The notes beneath the pieces were generated by a model. It saw only the letters and a list, made by a program, of their open reading frames with translations, made no database searches and had not been told where the DNA came from. Shown here piece by piece: positions 16,298 to 20,208 of a stretch of 20,208 bases of DNA; position 1 is the stretch's first letter; every line of letters starts with the position of its first letter. Position numbers and translations under genes: made by a program. Source of the DNA: Flavobacterium sp. (GTDB lineage Bacteria > Bacteroidota > Bacteroidia > Flavobacteriales > Flavobacteriaceae); contig JALRGZ010000203.1 of the NCBI GenBank assembly GCA_023253295.1, positions 1 to 20,208 on the forward strand. Reading direction: 5' to 3'.

Positions 16298-17923
16298 ATG
16301 AGAACAATAATTTTTAGTCTTTCTCTTTTCTTTTTGTCTTTTTATATGAAAGCTCAGGATGAGAAAATGATAGTTGTTAATACTGATAAAGAATCGATGA
16401 CAGAGGGGATATTTAAACCTGACTGGCAGTCTTTATCCCAATATAAAGTTCCTGACTGGTTTCGTAATGCTAAATTTGGTATTTGGGCACACTGGGGACC
16501 ACAATGTCAGCCTGAGCAAGGGGATTGGTATGCTCGTGGTATGTATGAGGAAGGTGCTGATTATAATAAATGGCATGTGCAAAATTACGGTCATCCTTCT
16601 AAAGCAGGATTTAAAGAAGTTATCCGCGATTGGAAAGCTCAAAATTGGGATCCTGAAAAATTAGTAAAACTTTATAAGCGTGTTGGAGCTCAATATTTTT
16701 TTGCAATGGCAAATCATCACGATAATCTGGATTTGTGGAATAGTAAATACCAAGAATGGAATTCAACAAGGGTAGGACCCAAAAAGGATATTGTGGCTGG
16801 CTGGGCAGCTGCAGCAAAAAAACACAAACTGCCATTTGGCTTGAGCGTTCACGCTTCCCGTCCTTGGACATGGTATGAATTGGCTCAGGGGGCTGATAAA
16901 AAAGGAGAATTCGCAGGTGTTCCTTATGATGGTAAACTTACAAAAGAAGATGGAAAAGGGACCTGGTGGGAAGGATTAGATCCACAGGAACTTTATGCTC
17001 AAAATCATGAAGTTAGTAAAATAACTGATTTTGATAAATGGTGGAATTGGGGTGGAGGGGCATCACTGCCTTCACAGGAGTATTGTGATAAATTTTATAA
17101 TAGAACGATGGAACTGATTAATAAATTCAATCCTGATTTGTTATATTTTGACGATACAACTCTTCCTCTATATCCAATCAGTGATGCAGGTTTAAAATTA
17201 GCTGCCCATTATTATAATAAGAGTATGGTAACCCATAAGGGAAAATTAGAAGCAGTAATGTTTGGTAAAATATTAACCGATGCACAAAAAGAATGTATGG
17301 TTTGGGATGTAGAACGTGGTGCCCCGGATAAACCACAAGAGAAAGCATGGCAAACTTGTACCTGTATAGGTGACTGGCATTATAACCGGGCACGTTACAA
17401 TGATAATAGCTACAAATCAGCAGCCAGTGTTATTAAAACATTGATTGATATTGTAAGTAAGAATGGAAATCTATTGCTTAATATTCCTGTTCGTGGAGAT
17501 GGTACTATCGACGATAAAGAAGTAGCGGTTCTTGAAGGTATAGCAGCATGGATGGATGTGAATAAAGAAAGTATTTTCGACACACGTCCTTGGAAAATTT
17601 TTGGTGAGGGACCTTCGGTTGATTTTGTAAATCCGTTAGATGCGGCAGGTTTTAATGAGGGGAAGGTTGGTTTTAACGAAAAAGATATTCGTTTCAATCA
17701 AAAGGAAAATATACTCTACGCAACTGTTATGGATGTTCCAACTGAGAATATTAAGTTAAAATCACTTGGTGAAAATAAAGCAGCTCATAAAATACAAAAA
17801 ATAGAAATGCTGGGAAGTAAAGAAAAAATTTTATGGAAACAATATTCAGATTCTTTGGTAATTATGAAACCAAAGAGCATTCCGAACAAAATTGCGGTTG
17901 TATTTAGAATAAAAGTAGAATAG
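16298..17923 (+). CDS. GH29 alpha-L-fucosidase
   Basis: A 541-residue GH29 enzyme that releases terminal alpha-L-fucose. A signal peptide ends near MKA-Q. GH29 hallmarks are WFRNAKFGIWAHWGPQ, the YxRVGAQYFFAMANHHDN segment, and PDLLYFDDTTLP, in which Asp285 is the nucleophile. The usual WFDG is YFDD here, a variant I recall from other family members. NGNLLLNIPVRGDG late in the barrel is also typical. A C-terminal beta-domain (about residues 440-541) follows. The acid/base residue is not conserved across GH29 and was not assigned. In this cluster it could act on fucosylated xyloglucan side chains, and some GH29 enzymes also accept L-galactose. No sorting domain: periplasmic. Confidence 0.9.
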   Translation: MRTIIFSLSLFFLSFYMKAQDEKMIVVNTDKESMTEGIFKPDWQSLSQYKVPDWFRNAKFGIWAHWGPQCQPEQGDWYARGMYEEGADYNKWHVQNYGHPSKAGFKEVIRDWKAQNWDPEKLVKLYKRVGAQYFFAMANHHDNLDLWNSKYQEWNSTRVGPKKDIVAGWAAAAKKHKLPFGLSVHASRPWTWYELAQGADKKGEFAGVPYDGKLTKEDGKGTWWEGLDPQELYAQNHEVSKITDFDKWWNWGGGASLPSQEYCDKFYNRTMELINKFNPDLLYFDDTTLPLYPISDAGLKLAAHYYNKSMVTHKGKLEAVMFGKILTDAQKECMVWDVERGAPDKPQEKAWQTCTCIGDWHYNRARYNDNSYKSAASVIKTLIDIVSKNGNLLLNIPVRGDGTIDDKEVAVLEGIAAWMDVNKESIFDTRPWKIFGEGPSVDFVNPLDAAGFNEGKVGFNEKDIRFNQKENILYATVMDVPTENIKLKSLGENKAAHKIQKIEMLGSKEKILWKQYSDSLVIMKPKSIPNKIAVVFRIKVE

Positions 17924-18010
17924 TAAGAAACACAGGTTCTTGCGGGTTCAACCCCATACGCTTAAAGGGATTTCGTTATTAAAAAAAACGAGTAAAATAT
18001 TGTTATAAGT

Positions 18011-19894
18011 ATGTATAAATCAAATAATGTGGCAAAAAACTTATTGGGAATTCTTTTTTCCTCAATAAGTTTTCTTAATGCCCAAAATCTTCCAAATTGC
18101 GAAAATCAGTTTCTCGACAAAGACAAACGACCTATCATCTTTAGAACAAAAGATGTTGTTTTGTCTGAGTCGTGGATAAAAAATCGTGAAGCTGTCAACA
18201 CAATGTATATATACCAGTTTGAGCCAGACAGGTTGCTTCACAATTTCAGGATAAATGCCGGAATTGAATCGAAGGCGCAGCCCCTGGGAGGTTGGGAATC
18301 GCCTAAAGTAGGATTGCGCGGGCATTTTGTGGGTCATTATTTATCGGCTTGTGCTTCGTTGATTGAAAAAACTGGTGATACCTTACTTCAAAAACGTGTA
18401 AAATACATGGTTGACGTACTTGGCGATTGTCAGCAAAAACTTGGGGGCAAATATCTAAGTGCATTCCCCGAAAATGATTTTACTACCCTGGAAACTCAAT
18501 TTGGAGGTGTTTGGGCTCCGTACTATACCTATCATAAAATCATGCAGGGAATGCTTGATATTTATAAGGCTACAGGAAATAAAAAAGCATATGCGATTGT
18601 CGTAAATATGGCTGCTTATGTAAAAGAGCGTATGGATAAGCTTTCACCTGAAACGATTGAGAAAATGCTGTATACTCCTCAGGCTAATCCGGGAAATGAG
18701 GCAGGAGGAATGAACGATGTACTGCACAATTTGTTTAAAATGTCTAATGACTCAACTCATTATCGGTTGGCATGTCTTTTTGACCGTAAATGGTTCAGCC
18801 AACCGTTGTATGAGGGTAAAGATATTTTATCCGGTCTGCATTCTAATACCCATTTACCTTTGGTAATTGGGTTTGCCAAGCGGTATGAAAATACAGGAGA
18901 TAGTTACTATCGCGATGTTGTCTCACATTTCTGGGATATCCTTGAACATCATCATTGTTATGTAAATGGGTCAAGTAGTGGTCCACGACCTATAGCCAAC
19001 ACTCCGGCTGCTCAAACTTCGGAACACTGGGGGTATGCTGATTGCTTAAGTGCTACGCTTACTGATAAGACTTCCGAATCCTGTGTTTCTCATAATACTC
19101 AAAAAATTACAAGCACGTTGTTTCGATGGACTGCCAGGCCCGAATATGCTGATGTGTACATGAACACGCTTTATAATTCCGTTTTCGCACTTCAAAATGC
19201 CGAAACCGGATGGAATGTTTATTCTTTACCATTGGGTTCTCCGAACAAGAAGAACTTTGAAAAGCCAGATGGTTTTTTCTGTTGCAACGGTACAACCATC
19301 GAAGCATTCACGGGCTTAAATACCAATATCTATTTTTACAACAACAATAATCTCTGGGTGAATTTGTACATTCCTTCCTCGGTGAATTGGAAATCGAAGG
19401 GGATTACGTTATCGCAGTCCTCAGATTTTCCGGATAGCTCTGTTGTGAAATTCAGTGTAACAGCGAAAAAGAGTACATCATTTGCACTAAAATTGTTTAT
19501 CCCGTCGTGGGCAGATGCACAAACACAGGTTTTTGTAAACGACGAACCTTTAAAAATTAGTATATGTCCTATGTCGTATGTTACCATTGATAGAAAATGG
19601 AAAAATAGTGATAAGATAGAAATACGTTTTAATTATGATTATCATTTAAAACCCATGCCTGATAATTCAAAGGTGATTGCATTGTTTTATGGTCCGGTTT
19701 TATTGGCATTTCAAGTTAATGAAGAAACAATATTAAAAGGAAATGAGGTAGATATTTTAAAAAATATCTCTAAACAAGAGAATTCTATGTCATTTACATT
19801 GAAAAATAATGGAAAAGAATATACGCTTCTGCCTTTTTACAAAGTAACTAATGCCTCCTACGGAGTGTATGCGACCATCCGAAATGAGTATTAA
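18011..19894 (+). CDS. GH127-type beta-L-arabinofuranosidase
   Basis: A 627-residue protein of the DUF1680 superfamily (GH127/GH146 type), which removes beta-L-arabinofuranose with a cysteine nucleophile held by zinc. A signal peptide ends near LNA-Q. Typical motifs are GGWESPKVGLRGHFVGHYLSA, VWAPYYTYHKIMQGMLD and NEAGGMNDVL. The metal and catalytic residues are present: Glu356 and Cys358 in SESC, Cys424 and Cys425 in FFCCNGT, matching Glu338, Cys340, Cys417 and Cys418 of Bifidobacterium HypBA1. The alpha/alpha barrel is followed by a beta-sandwich from about residue 435. The gene begins 87 bases after the fucosidase. Assignment between GH127 and GH146 is uncertain. The natural substrate may be arabinofuranosyl side chains of hemicellulose, pectin or glycoproteins. 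Confidence 0.85.
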   Translation: MYKSNNVAKNLLGILFSSISFLNAQNLPNCENQFLDKDKRPIIFRTKDVVLSESWIKNREAVNTMYIYQFEPDRLLHNFRINAGIESKAQPLGGWESPKVGLRGHFVGHYLSACASLIEKTGDTLLQKRVKYMVDVLGDCQQKLGGKYLSAFPENDFTTLETQFGGVWAPYYTYHKIMQGMLDIYKATGNKKAYAIVVNMAAYVKERMDKLSPETIEKMLYTPQANPGNEAGGMNDVLHNLFKMSNDSTHYRLACLFDRKWFSQPLYEGKDILSGLHSNTHLPLVIGFAKRYENTGDSYYRDVVSHFWDILEHHHCYVNGSSSGPRPIANTPAAQTSEHWGYADCLSATLTDKTSESCVSHNTQKITSTLFRWTARPEYADVYMNTLYNSVFALQNAETGWNVYSLPLGSPNKKNFEKPDGFFCCNGTTIEAFTGLNTNIYFYNNNNLWVNLYIPSSVNWKSKGITLSQSSDFPDSSVVKFSVTAKKSTSFALKLFIPSWADAQTQVFVNDEPLKISICPMSYVTIDRKWKNSDKIEIRFNYDYHLKPMPDNSKVIALFYGPVLLAFQVNEETILKGNEVDILKNISKQENSMSFTLKNNGKEYTLLPFYKVTNASYGVYATIRNEY

Positions 19895-19989
19895 TCTTAA
19901 TTATTGGAGCGGAAAAATCTTAAAAATAATAAATTTATAAGCAAACCTGTTAAAAATTAGGGTTTGTGAAAAAAATATAAAACAACAGC

Positions 19990-20208
19990 ATGGTGAAAGT
20001 ATATTTATTTATCCTTATGGTTATTGCAGCAACCTTCAGGCTTGAAGCACAAAATCTCAACGATTGGGAAAATCTTGATGTCAATGGTATTAACAAAGAA
20101 AAGCCACACGCGTATGGTTTTTTGTCAGAAACAAAAACAACTAATTCGATGGTTCAGTCGCTTAACGGTATCTGGAAATTCAAATGGTCTCCCAATCCGC
20201 AATCTCGT
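19990..20208 (+). CDS. Second GH2 enzyme, LacZ-type beta-galactosidase (3' partial)
   Basis: The first 73 codons of a gene running off the end of the window. A signal peptide (MVKVYLFLILMVIAA...EAQ) is followed by NDWENLDVNGINKEKPHAYG and SLNGIWKFKWSPNP. These are the opening motifs of large LacZ-type GH2 beta-galactosidases (DWENPxVxxxNKxxxHA...SLNGxWxFxxxxxP). Catalytic residues lie outside the window. It would be the second GH2 in the cluster, of a different subtype from the one at 11278. Confidence 0.8.
   Translation, partial: MVKVYLFILMVIAATFRLEAQNLNDWENLDVNGINKEKPHAYGFLSETKTTNSMVQSLNGIWKFKWSPNPQSR

Noticed and set aside
17935..17965. GCGGGTTCAACCCC, resembling a tRNA T-arm
   Set aside because: No acceptor, D or anticodon arms can be folded around it, and the neighbouring sequence does not pair; probably a chance GC-richer spot between the GH29 and GH127 genes.
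1..20208. CRISPR arrays, insertion sequences, phage genes, defence systems, riboswitches, rRNA
   Set aside because: Looked for on both strands; no regularly spaced repeats, transposase-like or nuclease-like proteins, or structured RNA signatures were seen.

Overview
The window is AT-rich DNA from a free-living or environmental member of the Bacteroidota. The evidence is two proteins ending in type IX secretion (T9SS) sorting domains, Bacteroidota-style Sec signal peptides and lipoboxes, weak A-rich ribosome binding sites, and a dense row of carbohydrate-active enzymes all on the + strand. It is part of a hemicellulose-degradation gene cluster. No SusC/SusD pair, sensor-regulator, transporter or endoxylanase lies inside the window, so the cluster boundaries and its regulator are outside. 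Both ends are cut: the first gene lacks its 5' part and the last lacks most of its 3' part.

Left part (1-4431): a 5'-truncated GH74-like xyloglucanase and an SGNH/GDSL esterase. Both end in the same cassette of three ricin-like repeats plus a T9SS sorting domain, and each is followed by a near-identical strong hairpin terminator. These two are the only proteins here with a sorting domain and are predicted to be exported to the cell surface or medium.

Middle (4282-9779): a roughly 0.65 kb non-coding region with the terminator and a REP-like inverted repeat, then a GH3 beta-xylosidase/beta-glucosidase with a PA14 insert and a GH67 alpha-glucuronidase with all three catalytic acids in place.

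Accessory stretch (9965-11277): an L-rhamnose/L-fucose mutarotase-type protein, two tandem lipoproteins of a MoaF-related type (the first truncated), and what looks like the degraded C-terminal end of an alpha/beta-hydrolase esterase.

Right part (11278-20208): a GH2 enzyme and a GH141-like beta-helix protein with a C-terminal PDZ domain, 3 bp apart, then a GH29 alpha-L-fucosidase, a GH127-type beta-L-arabinofuranosidase and the start of a second, LacZ-type GH2 enzyme.

How they may work together (inference): surface-exposed GH74 and esterase cut and deacetylate the polymer. Oligosaccharides entering the periplasm lose fucose (GH29, perhaps the GH141-like protein), galactose (GH2), arabinose (GH127) and glucuronic acid (GH67), and GH3 finishes the backbone or xylose units. 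The mutarotase would act on the released 6-deoxy sugar. The set implies a heavily decorated hemicellulose, either fucogalactoxyloglucan together with glucurono(arabino)xylan, or a complex heteroxylan. The substrate cannot be settled from sequence alone.
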